Part shown: piece after piece, positions 18,853-33,029 of the stretch
How positions within the stretch are numbered: position 1 is the stretch's first letter
How the letters are laid out: each line of letters opens with the position of its first letter
Assembly: GCA_030015575.1 (NCBI GenBank)
Contig: JASDDO010000026.1
Location: 453,755,096-453,819,095 of the forward strand
Length of the DNA stretch: 64,000 bases
DNA from: Agapanthus africanus
Lineage: Eukaryota > Streptophyta > Magnoliopsida > Asparagales > Amaryllidaceae
Direction: 5' to 3'
The notes under the pieces: generated by a model
Told to the model about the DNA's origin: nothing
What the model saw: the letters and a program-made list of their open reading frames with translations, nothing else
Databases searched by the model: none
Program-made: the position numbers and the translations under genes

Positions 18853-20990
18853 TGTAAGTCCACGTTACCTCTCCCGGTACTTACGGGCTTGCGGAAATGA
18901 TGAAAAACGATATTTCAAGAGGTGGTAACATGGACTCAAAAACGGATCTTTGTTAAACAACTATCTAACAACCCAACTGGGAGTTTTACCTACTCGGTTA
19001 GGGGGCTATACCTTTCTTGAACTCCTTCGTCTTCAACTCTTTGCGGTGTACGGATCAGCCTCACCTCGTCGTCTCCTTGCGCCGAAGATGGATCCACTTG
19101 AAAGCTTCTACCTTTGGCTTCTTCTTCGAACTTGAAGAAACTAGAACACTTGGTTTGCTAAACCTTGTGAACTAGAATGAGTAGAGAAGTGATTTGGGTT
19201 TTCTTTTATCTCTAAGGCAATATTTCTCAACTCATGAGAGGGAGTTGCCTTGAGCTAGAGAGAGAGCAAGAGGAAGAGCAAGAGGGAGAGCTCAAGCAAG
19301 AGAGAGAAAGCAAATGAGAGAAAAATGAGTAAGTCTTTTGCCATCCAAGCTCTCATAATCCAAAACCATCATAACAAATAATATTAAACAAGTATTATGT
19401 GATGGTTCAAGTCAAAATGGCTATATCATTTCATGCACTCATTTTGCAAAAAGAAACAAGCAAGCAAAAGTCTTTGCCATGAAATGATAGCCATTGTCAT
19501 GATGATGGTCAACTAGTCCAACCTAGTCAACCGGTCAACAAAGTCAACAAGTCAACAAAGTCAACCTCTCAACAACCATGTCACTCTAATACTTAATTAA
19601 TATTATTGTTAATCATATTTTATATTCTCATTAGGGTTTAGCAAAAAGTCAACAGTCAACAGTCAACAGTCAACAGCCCCAATGAGAATCCTCTGCCTCT
19701 GTCTCTCTGTCAACTGTGCATACACACCCGCATTCGCGTTCCGAGGAACACGAATACAAACGAGATAAAATCAACCCCAAAACATACACTAGGATCTGGC
19801 TTAAACCGAAGCCCGCTAGTGTTAACTGTCCGGACACTAAACGTGCACAAATGCACGGATGTGATCGAACCTTGTCGCAAAACCATGCGACCTGTCGCAA
19901 AACCATGCGACCTCTACTCTTTTGCCTAAAGGAGAATAGCTTTCTGTGTGGGACTCTAAAGACTCGACACTACGCTGGCAGTGGGTTTAACCACAGACCG
20001 CAAGCGGCACTAGCTGTGCGTAACGGTCCCCAGGTAGATGACGACAAGAAGATGGACGAGGTGAAACCCATCTGAACTCCTACTGAGCCTGAATGTGACA
20101 ATCTCCATACAGTCCGGTCTGTTCGTCTGATAACATCGCATGGCGGGCCTAGGGGGCGGTAAACGTCAGTCCCCTAATAGCGGTACAAGTCGTGTCGGAG
20201 TGTAGCCCAGAACACCCTGAGATAACACTGGAAACCTACCAGTATATCTCGCTTGCCCTGGCCAGAGACTACTTGTGTAATGGCTCTTCTAGACACAGCG
20301 CGATGTCAACCCCCAATACCGGGAGAGACGAATCCTGTCTAACCGTCACTGCCTCTAAGTGCTTCGGGACTGCACCCAACTACTACCTGTTTGGGCGACT
20401 CCTTTGAGCCGTGGTAGGGTAGTAATCAAAGTACAGTGGGAACACACTCGAGGCGAAGTGACAGTGTCAAGTCAGCGGACTAAGCTGTACTCATGTCACC
20501 TGGGAACTGATAACTGACGATAGGTATAGTACCAACCAATAGTTCCTAACGAGTCCTGTCCAGTGTACTCGTAACCTAACGAGCACCCGCATACTATCTC
20601 AAGTACGACGTACTGATGGCTGTGGGACAGACCGTCTCCCATACTGGGATGAGAAGCGCATACGCTAGTCTACTCCGGAGTATCGGTGCCCTGTCTCGAT
20701 AGTCCTGCGACTAGGGACCTGCATAAGGATGTGCTTATAGATTACCCAGCCCCCACGAGTGTGACTGCCATCACAACGCTGGTAATCAAGCAAAGATCCT
20801 AAGGGCTCCACTAATGTGTAAAGGCGATATACTAAAATAAACACATGTACACATTGAAGTAGAAACAAACCAAGTAGCATACTACTATATTGAGCAAGAT
20901 TGTCAATACAAGGTGAATATCCCAAGCTTCCATTAAGTAATATACATACTAGTATGATACAGTAATAGCCTCTAGGGCATATACACTAAC
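18853..20990 (-). repeat. COP-B 3' LTR, 2138 bp
   Basis: On the minus strand it starts TGTTAG at 20990 and ends CTTACA at 18853. The polypurine tract GTGGGAGAT (minus strand) abuts it at 20991-20999. It contains the near-palindrome CCCTGGCCAGAG at 20256-20267, which is conserved in all copia LTRs here, and an expanded TTGAC cluster. Confidence 0.92.
19507..19715 (-). promoter_or_regulatory. TTGAC (W-box core) cluster in COP-B LTR
   Basis: On the element's sense (minus) strand TTGAC occurs about eleven times, partly as a GTTGACT array (19648-19676). TTGACC/T is the WRKY-factor W-box core. The homologous place in the COP-G LTR (57005-57052) has six. Confidence 0.6.
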
Positions 20991-21005
20991 AATCTCCCAC
21001 TTGCA

Positions 21006-24000
21006 CTAAGGCCATGTACTGGCGTATCGAAGACCTATCATCTCGATCAGCCGCTCGAACTGAGTCTGGGGTAAGGCCTTTGTGAGTGGATCAGCAGTGT
21101 TATCTTCCGTAGAAACTCTCCGAACCTCGATCTCCTGGCGACCCACGATCTCCCTGATCAGGTGATACCGCCTCAAGATGTGTCTGGACTTCTGATGGGA
21201 CCTGAGTTCCTTCGCTAAAGCTATAGCCCCGTTGTTGTCGCAATACAGCGGTATTGGATCAACAATGGACGGAACCACCTGATATTCCGTTAAGAACTTT
21301 TTTATCCAGACGGCTTCTTTTGCGGCATCTACACCAGCGATATATTCCGCTTCCATCGTCGAGTCAGCAACGGTTTCCTGTTTAGAACTCTTCCAACACA
21401 CCGCCCCTCCATTGAGGGTAAAGACATAGCCCGACATGGACTTGGAATCATCTTTGTCACTCTGGAAGCTGGAGTCAGCAAAGGCCTCGATCTGGAGGTC
21501 TTTTCCGCCATACACCAAGAACATCTCTTTAGTCCTTCTCAGATACTTGAGAATGTTCTTTACTGCTATCCAGTGTTTCTCCCCAGGGTTTGACTGATAC
21601 CGGCTTACCACACTCAGTGCATAAGCTGCATCTGGTCTGGTACACAACATCGCATACATTATAGAGCCTACCGCAGAAGCGTAGGGTATAATAGACATGC
21701 GATCCCTTTCCAAATCAGTCTTGGGAGACATCTCTTTGGAAAGGGTGATCCCGTGACAAGCCGGTAGATTACCGCGCTTGGAATCTTCCATACTGAATCT
21801 TTTCAGTATGGTGTCGATGTACCTGGACTGTGAGAGTCCCAGTATCCTCTTGGATCTGTCACGATAGATCCGGATCCCCAGAATGTATGAGGCATCACCC
21901 AGGTCTTTCATGGATAACCTGTGTGACAAGAACCCTTTGACAGATTGTAGCATAGGAATGTCATTTTCTATTAAGAGAATGTCATCCACGTATAAAACGA
22001 GGAATACTACAGTTCTCGCTACAAATCTACTATAGATGCATGGTTCATCTGGATTTTTGATAAAGCCAAATTCTTTGTCCGTCTCATCAAAACAGATGTT
22101 CCAACTCCGCGATGCCTGCTTTAGTCCGTAGATGGACTTAAGCAACTTGCACACCTTTCCGCTGCTCCCACTCTGAATGAAACTCTCTAGCTGGTCCATA
22201 TAAACACACTCCTCTAAATTTCCATTTAGAAAAGCGGTCTTTACGTCCATCTGTCAAATCTCATAATCGTGGAAGGCAGCAATGGCAAGAAGGATCCGAA
22301 TGGATTTCAGCATAGCTACTGGAGAAAAGGTCTCGTCATAGTCCAAACCAGGTCTTTGACGAAAACCCTTTGCAACCAGTCTAGCTTTATAGGTCTCAAT
22401 CTGTCCATCTACACCAATCTTCCTTTTGAAGATCCACTTGCATTGTACGGGTTTTACCCCATCTGGAGCAACGTCCAACGTCCATACTTTGTTGGTGTAC
22501 TTGGACTCCATTTCGGTCCGCATTGCATCCAGCCATTTTACCGAGTCAACGCTCTGAATGGCCTGCTGGAAGCTAGTCGGCTCATCACTATCAATGATGC
22601 AATCCTCTCTATCCCCGTCTATGAGAAAACTGTAGTATCTCTCGGGCGGATGAGACTGCCTACTACTCCTGCGGAGCGGCGCAGGAATGTCATGATCTTT
22701 TGAACCCTCTGGTTCTACTAAGCTTTCTGTAATAGCTCGTGGTTCTGGAATTTCTTCCAGTTCTATTGCGCTCCCACTTATCTGATTCTTCAAAAACTGA
22801 GTTTCCAAGATGTGGGCATGCCGAGAAACAAAAATCTTTTGTTCCTCTTCGCAATAGAAGAAATATCCCTTGGAGTTCTTTGGATATCCCACAAACTTGC
22901 ACTGTACTGAGCATGCCTCGAGCTTGTCCGCATGCTGCTTTTTGACAAAAGCTGGACTTCCCCATGTCTTAATATGATTAAGATAGGGTCTCTTCCCATA
23001 CCACATCTGATATGGTGTAGTAGGCACAGTCTTAGTTGGAACTCGGTTCAAAAGGTATGCAGCTGATTCTAGTGCATATCCCCAGAATGATCGCGGTAAC
23101 TCAACGTTACTCATCATGGACCGTACCATATCCAATAGGGTGCGGTTCCGTCTCTCCGATACACCGTTATGTTGCGGGGTGTATGGAGGAGTAAGCTGAG
23201 AGAGAATTCCATTCTCTTTTAAGTAATCCAGGAACTCGGCACTTAAGTATTCACCACCTCGATCAGATCTCAGTGTTTTGATACTTTTGCCTGTTTGTTT
23301 TTCTACTTCATTCTTATATTCCTGGAATTTTCCAAAGGCTTCGGATTTATGTTTCATTAAGAAGACATAACCGTACCTTGAAAAGTCATCCGTAAAAGTA
23401 ATGAAGTAAGAATAACCGCTTCGTGCATGCATAGACATTGGACCGCACACGTCGCCGTGTACGAGTCCCAAGAGCTCGCTCGCTCTTACTCCGTGTCCAG
23501 TGAACGGAGTCTTTGTCATCTTTCCTTTGAGACAGGATTGACAAGTGGCATACGATTGATATTCGAACGGATCCAAATATCCTTCTATATGTAACTTCGT
23601 CAACCTTCTCTCATTGATGTGACCCAGTCTACAATGCCATAAGAAAGTCTGATTTATTTCCGGAGACTTTCTTTTGTGTGTATTCTGGACATTGAAAATC
23701 TGTGGTTGGTTTAATACGTATATACCATTGCTTAATGTACCTGACCCAATCAGAACTTGATTAAGGTGAATGTTTACAACATTACTTACAAACGCAAATT
23801 CATAACCTTCTTTAGAAATCAAAGATATAGAAATGATATTACAAGTTGCGTTGGGTACAAAAAAGCAATTACGTAAAACCAAAACATGTCCATCTGACAT
23901 TCCCAGGTGATAGTCCCCCACGGCCTTAGCATCCATGCTAGCTCCGTTTGCAACTTTGAGGGTCATGTCACCTGCCTTCAAAAACCTACGCTTTCTCAAC

Positions 24001-24956
24001 GCCTGCAAAGAATTACAGATATGAGATCCTGATCCGGTATCCAATACCCAGGAAGTAGAGTTTATTGATAGACAGTTTTCAATAACATACACACCTGAAG
24101 CTGAAGCCGCAACTTGCTTCAGATCTTGTGTTCTGGCCTTCCAAGCCCTGCAATCTTTCTTCCAGTGTCCACTCTTATGACAGTAAAAGCATTCTTCCTT
24201 CCCCACAAGCTTTCCCGCTATCTTTGTTGCCTTTGCCTTTCCCTTCGTATCCACTTTACTAACACCGCCCCTTGGTTTGGCGGGGGCTTTCTTCTTCTTT
24301 CCCTTGGCTTTCGCCTTGGACCTAGAAGAGGAAGATCCTCCTACAAACAAAGTGGATGTTTCCCTACCTTTCTGTAGGGTGCCCTCTGCACTCCTCAGCA
24401 TGTTGAGGAGCTCTGAAAGTTCAACTTCCTTTTTTTGCAAGTTGAAATTCAGGATGAACTGGGCGTAAGTGGAAGGAAGAGACCGGAGAATCAAGTCCGT
24501 GTAGAGCTCGTTCTATAACGTGGTCCCTAGGTTCGCGAGCTCCTCAATGAAGCCAATCATCTTAAGCACGTGTTCCGCTATCGATGATCCAACGGCCAAT
24601 CTTGCCGAAAATAACTTCTTCGACACTTCGTATCTGGCGATACGAGATTGCTCTCCATACAGTTCTTTTGTATGGAGAAATATGGATTCGAGGTCCATAT
24701 TCTCGTGCCTCCTCTGATGTTCGTTGTCCATAGAGGCAAGCATGAGGCACTTGGCCTTTGCGCAATCGATTTCCCAGGTCTTATGGATTTCCCTATCCGC
24801 GACGCTGGTTTTGGGACCTGGGACAGGGGGAGCTTTGGTGGTAAGGAGATACCCCAACTTGTCATAAGTGATTGCCATTTTGACATTCCTGAGCCAATCT
24901 TTGTAGTTTGGCCCTGTCAGTATGTTTTTATCTAGTAGTAACTTAAGTCCGGTCAT
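21006..24956 (-). pseudogene. gag-pol: COP-B gag-pol with two nonsense codons
   Basis: The single frame would encode about 1316 residues from the ATG at 24956 (MTGLKLLLDKN). In order: Gag, CCHC knuckle (CFYCHKSGHWKKDC), protease (WVLDTGSGSHICN), integrase ([25 protein letters not shown]), RT (YVDDILL) and RNase H (ADSSFQSDKDDSKSMSG). TAG at 24510-24512 breaks Gag where COP-G has a Glu codon. TGA at 22251-22253 replaces the Trp before QMDVKTAFLNG in RT (TGG to TGA). Nothing else disrupts the frame, so it decayed only recently. Confidence 0.93.
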
Positions 24957-24991
24957 GATGTTTGGTCGCTGCAATTAGGAGAGAGAGAAGA

Positions 24992-27147
24992 TGTAAGTGC
25001 ACGGCGGCGCCCCGGCCGTCAATCCGAGGCCAAAATGCGGAAACGAAACTTTTTACTTTAACTTTTGAACCGGCACCACCGCGCACTTTAAACCCGGATC
25101 GGGCAATTAACTTAATCCTAGCAAACTAGAGAAGGGGTAGAGAGATATACCGAGCGATCTGTGTCCTTCGGTCTACTCGTCGTCGTCCCGATCTCCCCGC
25201 AGAATCTCCGGTCTTCAACTCCTCGTCGGAAGGGCACCACGTCGCCGGCTTCTTTTACGGGCTCCCACCTCTGGACCGAGGCAACTCGGGCACGAAGTTG
25301 GCGAGCCGACGTTCCCAAGAAGTGCTGTAGAATGAGTGTAGTGCTCTATGTCTCATTTGGGGTTTGAGGAAGTTGCCTTTGGTGGAGGAAATGAACTAAA
25401 CCTTTTTAGAGATGAACTTGGGAATTTTTGTAGCATGAAAAGAACAAAAATTCCCCACTCAAATTTTGGACAGCCCCTCCTTACTTGGCCGGCCATGGCT
25501 CATGAAGAAAAAAAAAATGAAAGAGTGGAGAGAGTGTATCAATGAAAAAGAGTGAGCCCCAAAAATCAATCAAGAGAGAGAAAAAGGTGATGATGATAAA
25601 ACAATGATCACAAATAAGAACCTCACTCCAAAACCTAATCATCAACAACCATGATTACTCCAAAAGTCATGCCATGATGAAAAGAAGAAGTCAAATGGTG
25701 GTAGAATTATCATGATACAACAATATGCAAATAACACCCTCCACAAATCAAATTTTCATACTTGCAAATAACCCCTCCTCCACCAATTTCTGGCCAAGGA
25801 AAGATACAAAGAAAATGGTCGAAACGGAAAACAAACCGGCAACTCCAAAAAACTGATCCCGCAATAAATTACAGGAAAATCCCGCTACTGTATATACATA
25901 CCCGCATTTGTATTCCGACCGAATACAAATGCAATGAGACAAAATCTACACTGTACTATACTATGATCTGGCTTAAACCAAAGCCCGCTAGTATTATTCG
26001 CCCGATCATGATCCGTGCAATACCGCATGTATCTGATCGAACCCTGCCATATCTCCATACGGCCTCTACAGCGATTCGCCCGAAACTTGAGAAACTGGTC
26101 TGTGGGAGACTCTAAAGACTCGTCAACACCTTGGTTGTGGATTTAACCACCAGCACGTCAGAGGTATTAGCCTATACGTAACGGGATACCAGGTATTGAC
26201 AAAAAGGGACGTCGATGAGCGAACTCATCCTGACACCCTACTGAGCCTGTCAGTGACAATATCCGTACAGTCCGGTCCGTTCGTCTATGAGCATCGCATG
26301 GCGGGCCTAGGGGGTTGGTAAATGTCAGACCCCCAAAAGCGGTACAAGTCGTGTCGGAATGTAGCCCAGAACACTTTGAGATACTACTGGAATAACTACC
26401 AGTAAATCTCCTGCCTTGGCCAAGGACTTCGTGTAAGGGCTCTCCTAGACACAGCACGACCTCACCCCCAATACCGGGAGAGACGAACCCCTGCAGATCC
26501 GCTCACTGCCTCCATGTGGCTCGGGACTGTACCCAACTAAAACCTGTTTGCACGTCTCCTTTGAGCGTGGTAGGGTAGTAATCAAAGTACAGTGGGAACT
26601 CACACGAGACAAATAACGATCCTCAGGTCGATGAACTAACCTGTACACATGTCACCAGGGAACTGCTATCTGACGTCAGGTATAAGACCAACTAGCATGT
26701 TCCCGGCGAGTCCTGTCCGGTGTACTCATAACCCAATGAGCACCTGTATACATCTTAGGTGAACCAACTGACACCAGTGGCTTGTGAGACCGGCCACCGT
26801 CCCTCGTCAGGGTCTCGACTGTATACACTAGTCTACTCTGGAGTATCGATGCCCTGTCTCGAAACTCCCACGACTAGGGACCTTTTAAGGATGTGCTTAT
26901 AGACTACCAGCTGCCACGTATATGATCGCCCTCATACTGCTGGCAGTCAAGCATGAATCCTAGGGGCTCTATCAACGTGCAATAGTGACCTGTAAGGTCA
27001 CCTAAAGCAGTACACGATGATAAAGGTAAACCAGATAACATACTATCATCTTGAGTAAGACTGTCCTACCGGGATAGGTCCTCCCTCAATCATTGCAATC
27101 ACGTGCCTGTGATCCAATAATTGACTCTGAGGGCACTATCTCCAACA
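24992..27147 (-). repeat. COP-C 3' LTR, 2156 bp
   Basis: On the minus strand it starts TGTTGGAGATAGTGCCC at 27147 and ends ACTTACA at 24992. Its inner palindrome reads CCTTGGCCAAGG (26414-26425), where the other copies have CCCTGGCCAGGG, so both arms changed together. Confidence 0.9.
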
Positions 27148-27742
27148 ATCTCCCACTTGCACTCAAGACTAATTATTGCGATGTCGCATACTCACAGCCT
27201 GTGTGATACCGAACACCCAACTCCTCTACTAATCAGTCTCACAAAACCAGTTTGCGAAACTATTGCGTTCGAGGAATAGCCTCAGTGAGTGGATCCGCTG
27301 TGATGTTTCTTTCTATGTCTCTCTATATCTCAAGTTCGTGGAGAAAGCCATCTCCCAAAATGAGTAATACCTATCTTAGAATATGTCTGGATGTCTGATG
27401 GGACCTAGCTCATAAATGAACTCCAAATCCAAACTTCTTAGACTGTATCGTCAACTGAACTTAATCAGTATCCTGCGTCATGCCTCCCTCAGTATCCCCT
27501 TAGACCACCTGTCCAAAATACTGCCCCTCGTCAGAAGGAAAACTATAACCCTGACAACCTTTCTGTCATCCAGGTCACCTTGGAAGCCTGGAATGATAAC
27601 TGTCTCCTGAATGAGACTGTCGTTATCATATCCCTAGAACATCCACTTATGTTCTAAAACTGCTTCCGACTGTTTCTCTAGGATTAGATCAATGTCAACT
27701 TATTGCATCTAGTGCAAAAACAACATCTGGTGTGGTACTTGA
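27148..27742 (-). pseudogene. COP-C RNase H remnant
   Basis: The polypurine tract and stretches such as GTGAGTGGATCCGCTGTG (+ strand) match the 3' end of pol in sister elements. No useful frame remains. COP-D interrupts it at 27742. It is the most decayed copia coding segment together with COP-E, which agrees with an older insertion. Confidence 0.65.
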
Positions 27743-29697
27743 TGTAAGTCCATGCCACGCACCCCACGAACTTGCGGGGAGGCGGAATATATATAAAACG
27801 ATTATCAAAGCTTCGTAACACGGACTTGAGCGCATGAATCGTTATCTAAACCATTGCTAACTAACTACTAGAGGTTTAACTACTCGGATACGAAGTTATA
27901 CCTCACGTTACTTGTCCTTCGGGTCTTCATCGCGGTCCTCCACTCCTCGTAGGCTCCTTGGAACATCGGCACCTCAACGGCCTCCTCGAATCAAAGACGA
28001 TCCACCCGAAAGCTCCTACGCCAAGCTTGATCTCAAACTTGAGATAACTAGGTAGCTTAAAGTGCTAATCTAAGCTACCTAGGGGATATAGAGTGAGGTT
28101 ATGGATGTATTAGTCTAGCTAACCCTTGATCTCAACTCATGAGAGGTTAGGGTTAGGGTTTGAAGAGAGAGTGAGCTTGAGGAGAGAGAAGGTGAGAATA
28201 ATAATGAAATGAGATAATGATCTTATCATGATATATATGAAGCATTATTATTTATCCAAAAATCAAATAATAGAATTAACAACCATGCTTCACAAATATC
28301 TATGAGTGATTCATCTCCATGAGTCATTAAGCATTTATGATGCATTAATGACTTGGATGAATCACACAAATGAGTCACTAATCTCATTTAATGCAATACC
28401 ACCTTAACCCCTTAGTCACCACTCTTCTAGAAGCTTCCCGACAAATTACGAGAATGCCCCTCCAATCCGTGAAAACACGGAAAACTTTAGACTGTATAAA
28501 TCCAGTAACCCGATACTAGAATCTGGCTTAAACCAAAGCCGACTAGTAAAAACTGTCCGAAAAGTCGTACGTGCGTAAACACACGTACGCATCCGAACCC
28601 TTGTCGTAAAACCATACGACCTCTATATCGTTTCGCCTGGAGCAGGGAAACTCTCTGTGTGGGACTCTAAAGACTCGACACTATGCTGGCAGTGGGTTTA
28701 ACCACAGACCGAAAGCGGCACTAGCTGTACGTAACGGTCCCCAGGTAGATGTCGATAAGAAGGCTGATGAGGAAAACCATCCGAACCCCTACTGAGCCTG
28801 ATGTGACTATCTCCGTACAGTCCGGTCTGTTCGTCTAAGACTATCGCATATCAAGCCTAGGGGGCGGCAAGCGTTAGTCCCCTAATAGCTGTATAAGTCG
28901 TGTCGGAGCGAAGTCCATTACACCCTGAGAAGCTACTGGAACCTACCAGTATATCTCGCTTGCCCTGGCCAGGGACTTTGCGTAATGGCTCTCTGACACA
29001 GTGCGATATCAACTCCCAATACCGGGAGATACGAATCCTATCTAACCGCCACTGCCTCCAAGTGCTCGGGACTGCACCCAACTGCTACCTGTTTGCACGA
29101 CTCCTTTGAGCCGTGGTAGGGTAGCAATTCAAGAACAGTGGGACACACTCAAGGCGAATTAGCAGTGTCAAGTCTGTGGACTATGCTGTACTCATGTCAC
29201 CTGGGAACTGTTAACTGACGATGGGTATAACACTAACCAATCAGTTCCCCGGCGAGTCCTGTCCGGTGTACCCGTAACCTAACGAGCACCTGTATACTAT
29301 CTCTAGTACGACGTACTGATGGCTGTGGGACAGACCATCTCCCCAACTGGGATGAGAAGCGTATACACTTAGTCTACTCCGGAATATCGATGCCCTATCT
29401 CGATAATCCAACGACCAGAGGCCTGTATAGGATGTTGCTTATAGACTACCCAGCCCCCACTAGTGTGACTGCCATCATAACGCTGGTAATCAAGCAAAGA
29501 TCCTATGGGCTCTACTAATATGTATAAGTGATACGTTATAAGAAACATATGCACATATTAAAGTAGACACAAACTAAGTAGCATATTACCATTTTTAGCA
29601 AGACTGTTATATACAACTGTGAATATCCCAAGCTTCCATTAAGTAATATACAAGCTAGTATGATACAATAATGGCCCCTAGGGCATATACACTAACA
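27743..29697 (-). repeat. COP-D 3' LTR, 1955 bp
   Basis: On the minus strand it runs from TGTTAGTGTATATGCCC at 29697 to GACTTACA at 27743, with a GTGGGAGAT polypurine tract adjoining at 29698-29706. It holds the palindrome CCCTGGCCAGGG at 28973-28984. It lacks the TTGAC cluster seen in COP-B and COP-G. Confidence 0.9.
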
Positions 29698-29711
29698 ATC
29701 TCCCACTTGCA

Positions 29712-32700
29712 CTAGGGCCATGAGCTGGCATATTGTAGACCTATCATCTCGAATAGCCTCTCGAACTGCGTCTGAGGAAGGGCATTTGTGAATGGATCAG
29801 TAATGTTATTCTCTGTCTCTACTCTCTTCACCTCGATCTCCCGGCGATCTACGATCTCCCTGATCAGGTGATACCGCCTTAAGATGTGTCTGGACTTCTG
29901 ATGGGACCTGGGTTCCTTCGCTAAAGCTATAGCGCCGTTGTTGTCACAATACAGAGGTATAGGACCACACTGGTAGGAACCACCTGAGGTTTTGTGAGGA
30001 ACTTCTTCATCCAGACTGCTTCTTTTGCGGCATCGCAAGCAGCTATGTACTCTGCTTCCATCGTTGAGTCAGCAACGGTCTCCTATTTGGAACTCTTCCA
30101 ACAGACCGCCCCTCTATTGAGGGTAAAGACATAACCAGACATGGATTTGGAGTCATCTTTGTTACTCTGGAAGCCGGAGTCGGCAAAGGCCTCCATCTGG
30201 AGGTCTTTTCCGCCATATACCAAGAACATCACCTTAGTCCTCCTCAGGTACTTGAGAATGTTCTTTACTGCTATCCAGTGATTCTCCCCTGGGTTTGCTT
30301 GATACCGGCTTACTACGCTCAATGCGTATGCTACATCTGGTCTGGTACAAAACATCGCATACATTATAGAGCCTACTGCTGAAGCGTAGGGTATAATCGA
30401 CATGTGATCCCTTTCCAAATCAGTCTTGGGAGACATATCTTTGGAGAGGGTGATTCCGTGACAAGCCGGTAGGTTACCGCGCTTAGAATCTTCCATACTG
30501 AATCTCTTCACTATGGTGTCTATGTACCTAGACTGCGAAAGTCCCAACATCCTCTTTGATCTATCACGATAGATCCGGATCCCCAGAATGTAGGTGGCAT
30601 CACCCAGGTCTTTCATGGAGAATTTATGTGACAAGAATCTTTTGACTGACTGTAACATAGGAATATCATTTCCTATTAGGAGAATGTCATCCACGTACAA
30701 GACGAGAAATACTACAGTTCTCCCTACAATCTTACTGTATATGCATGGTTCATCTGGATTTTTGATAAAGTCAAATTCTTTGACAGCATCATCAAAACAG
30801 ATGTTCCAACTCCGCGATGCCTGCTTTAGTTCATAAATGGACTTAAGCAGCTTGCATACTTTACCGCTGCTCCCACTCTGAATGAATCCCTCTGGCTGAT
30901 CCATATAGACGCTCTCTTCGAAATTTCCATTTAGAAAAGCCGTCTTTACGTCCATCTGCCAGATCTCATAATCGTGGAAGGAAGCAATAGCAAGAAGGAC
31001 CCTAATGGATTTTAGCATAGCTACTGGAGAAAAGGTTTCGTTATAGTCCAAACCAGGTCTTTGACGGAAACCCTTTGCAACAAGTCTAGCTTTATAGGTT
31101 TCAACCTGTCCATCTACACCAATCTTCTTTCTGAAGATCCATGTGCATCCTACGGGTTTTATCCCATCTGGAGCAAAGTCCAAAGTCCATACTTCGTTAG
31201 TGTACATGGACTCCATTTCGGTCCGCATTGCATCCAGCCATTTTACTGAGTCACAGCTCTGAATGGCTTGCTGGAAGCTAGTAGGCTCATCATAGTCAAT
31301 AGTGCAATCCTCTCTATCCCTGTCTATGAGAAAACCGTAGTATCTCTCGGGCGGATGAGATTGCCTACTACTCCTGCGGAGTGGCGTCGGGATGTCCTGT
31401 TCTCCTGAACCTTCTTTTTCTACCAAGGTTTCAGTAATAGCTTGTGGATCTGGAATTTCTTCCAGTTCTATTGCGCTCCCACTCTTCTGATTTTCTAAAA
31501 ATTCAGTTTCCAAGAAGTGGGGATGCTGAGAAACAAAAACCTTTTGTTCCTCTACGGAATAGAAAAGATACCCCCTGGAGTTCTTTGGGTATCCCACAAA
31601 TTTACACAGTACTGAGCGTGCCTCGAGCTTGTCCGTATGCTGTTTCTTTACAAAAGCTGGACATCCCCATGTCTTAAGATACTTAAGACAGGGTTTCTTC
31701 CCACTCCACATCTGATATGGGGTGGTAGGCACAGTCTTGGTTGGAGCCTTGTTCAAGAGATATGCAGCTGTTTCTAGTGCAAAACCCCAGAAAGATCACG
31801 GCAACTCAGCCTTACTCATCATGGAACGAACCATATCTAATAGGGTTCGATTCCTCCTTTCCGATACACCGTTGTGTTGTGGTGTGTATGGAGGATAAGC
31901 TGAGAGAGAATTCCATTCTCTTTTAAGTAACCTAGGAACTCGGCACTTAAGTATTCACTACCTCGATCAGATCTTAGTGTCTTGATACTTTTGCCGGTTT
32001 GTTTTTCCACTTTATTCTTGTATTCTTGGAATTTCTCAAAGGCCTCGGATTTATGCTTCATTAAGAAGATATATCCATACCTAGAGAAATCATCTGTAAA
32101 AGTAATGAAGTATGAATAACCACCTCGCGTATGTGTAGACATTGGACCGCACACGTCACTGTGTACGAGTCCTAAGAGCTCGCTTGCTCTTACTCCGTGT
32201 CCAGTAAACGGAGTCTTTGTCATCTTTCCTATGAGACAAGATTCACAAGTAGCATAAGATTGATATTCGAACGGATTCAAATATCCTTCTCTATGTAACT
32301 TGGTCAACCTTCTCTCATTGATGTGACCTAGTCTACAATGCCATAAGAAAGCCTGATTTGTTTCCGGAGACTTTTTTTTAAGTGTGTTCTGGACACTGAA
32401 AATTTGAACTTGATTTAATACGTATATTCCGTTCTCTAATGTACCTGACCCAATCAAATCTTGATTTAGGTGGATGTGAACCACATCTTTTGTAAAAGTA
32501 AAATCATATTCTTCTTTAGAAAGTAAGGGTACAGATATGATATTACAGGTCGTACCTAGTACATAAAAACAGTTACGTAGAATCAATATTTGCCCAGTTG
32601 TCAGTCCAAAATGATATTCCCCTACGGATTCAGCGTTCATGCTCATTCCGTTAGCAACTGTGAGGGTCATATCACCTATCCCGATAACCCTACGATTTCT

Positions 32701-33012
32701 CAGAGCCTGTAATGAATTACAGATGTGAGTTCCTGATCCGGTATCCAATACCCAGGAAGTAGGGTTAACTGACATACAGTTCTCTGTCATAAACACACCC
32801 GAAGTTGAAGCCACAACATGCTTCGTATCCTGGCTACTGGCTTCTAAAGCCCTGCAGTCATTCTGCCAATGCCCGATCCCATAACAATAGGAATGTCCCT
32901 CAATAGGGTGGTCCAGCTTGTCATAGGAAATGGACATCTGGACAGACCTTTGCCGGTCATATAAGTCAGATTCATTGAATTTATTATCTAGATGTAACTT
33001 AGTCGTGGTCAC
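29712..33012 (-). pseudogene. gag-pol: COP-D gag-pol, gag internally deleted and frame broken
   Basis: About 40 residues of Gag remain (ending SISYDKLDHP). They join directly to a degenerate knuckle (YCYGIGHWQNDC, first Cys lost), so some 200 Gag residues are missing. Protease (DTGSGTHICN), the integrase blocks and RT (YVDDILLIG) follow. Damage includes a shift in integrase near 31890, a TGA near 31797 where COP-G has CGA, a TAG at 30080-30082 where COP-G has CAG, and a shift near 29965 in RNase H. The gag deletion may predate the point damage. Confidence 0.9.
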
Positions 33013-33029
33013 AAGGTCGCTGCAATTAA

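Larger units (their letters stand above)
18853..24991 (-). mobile_element. COP-B: Angela-like Ty1/copia element, minus strand
   Basis: Reading on the minus strand it comprises 35 bp of leader, gag-pol, polypurine tract and 3' LTR. The 5' side is interrupted at 24992 by COP-C within the CT-rich tract just before gag. It is closely related to COP-G in both coding and LTR sequence. Only two nonsense codons break the polyprotein. The LTR start TGTTAGTGTATATGCCCTAGAGGC resembles Angela/BARE-type LTRs of cereals. Confidence 0.9.
24992..27742 (-). mobile_element. COP-C: copia element, 3' part only, minus strand
   Basis: A complete 3' LTR is followed by about 600 bp of badly decayed RNase H and is then cut by COP-D at 27743. 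Its LTR belongs to the same sub-family as COP-F (TGTTGGANATAGTGCCCTC start, GGCGCCGCCGTGCACTTACA end). It inserted into the COP-B leader beside gag. Confidence 0.85.

Noticed and set aside
22269-22703. 144-codon frame opposite COP-B RT (also seen opposite COP-G at 61973-62407)
   Set aside because: It is the mirror of the conserved RT coding sequence. Its conservation follows from the sense gene.
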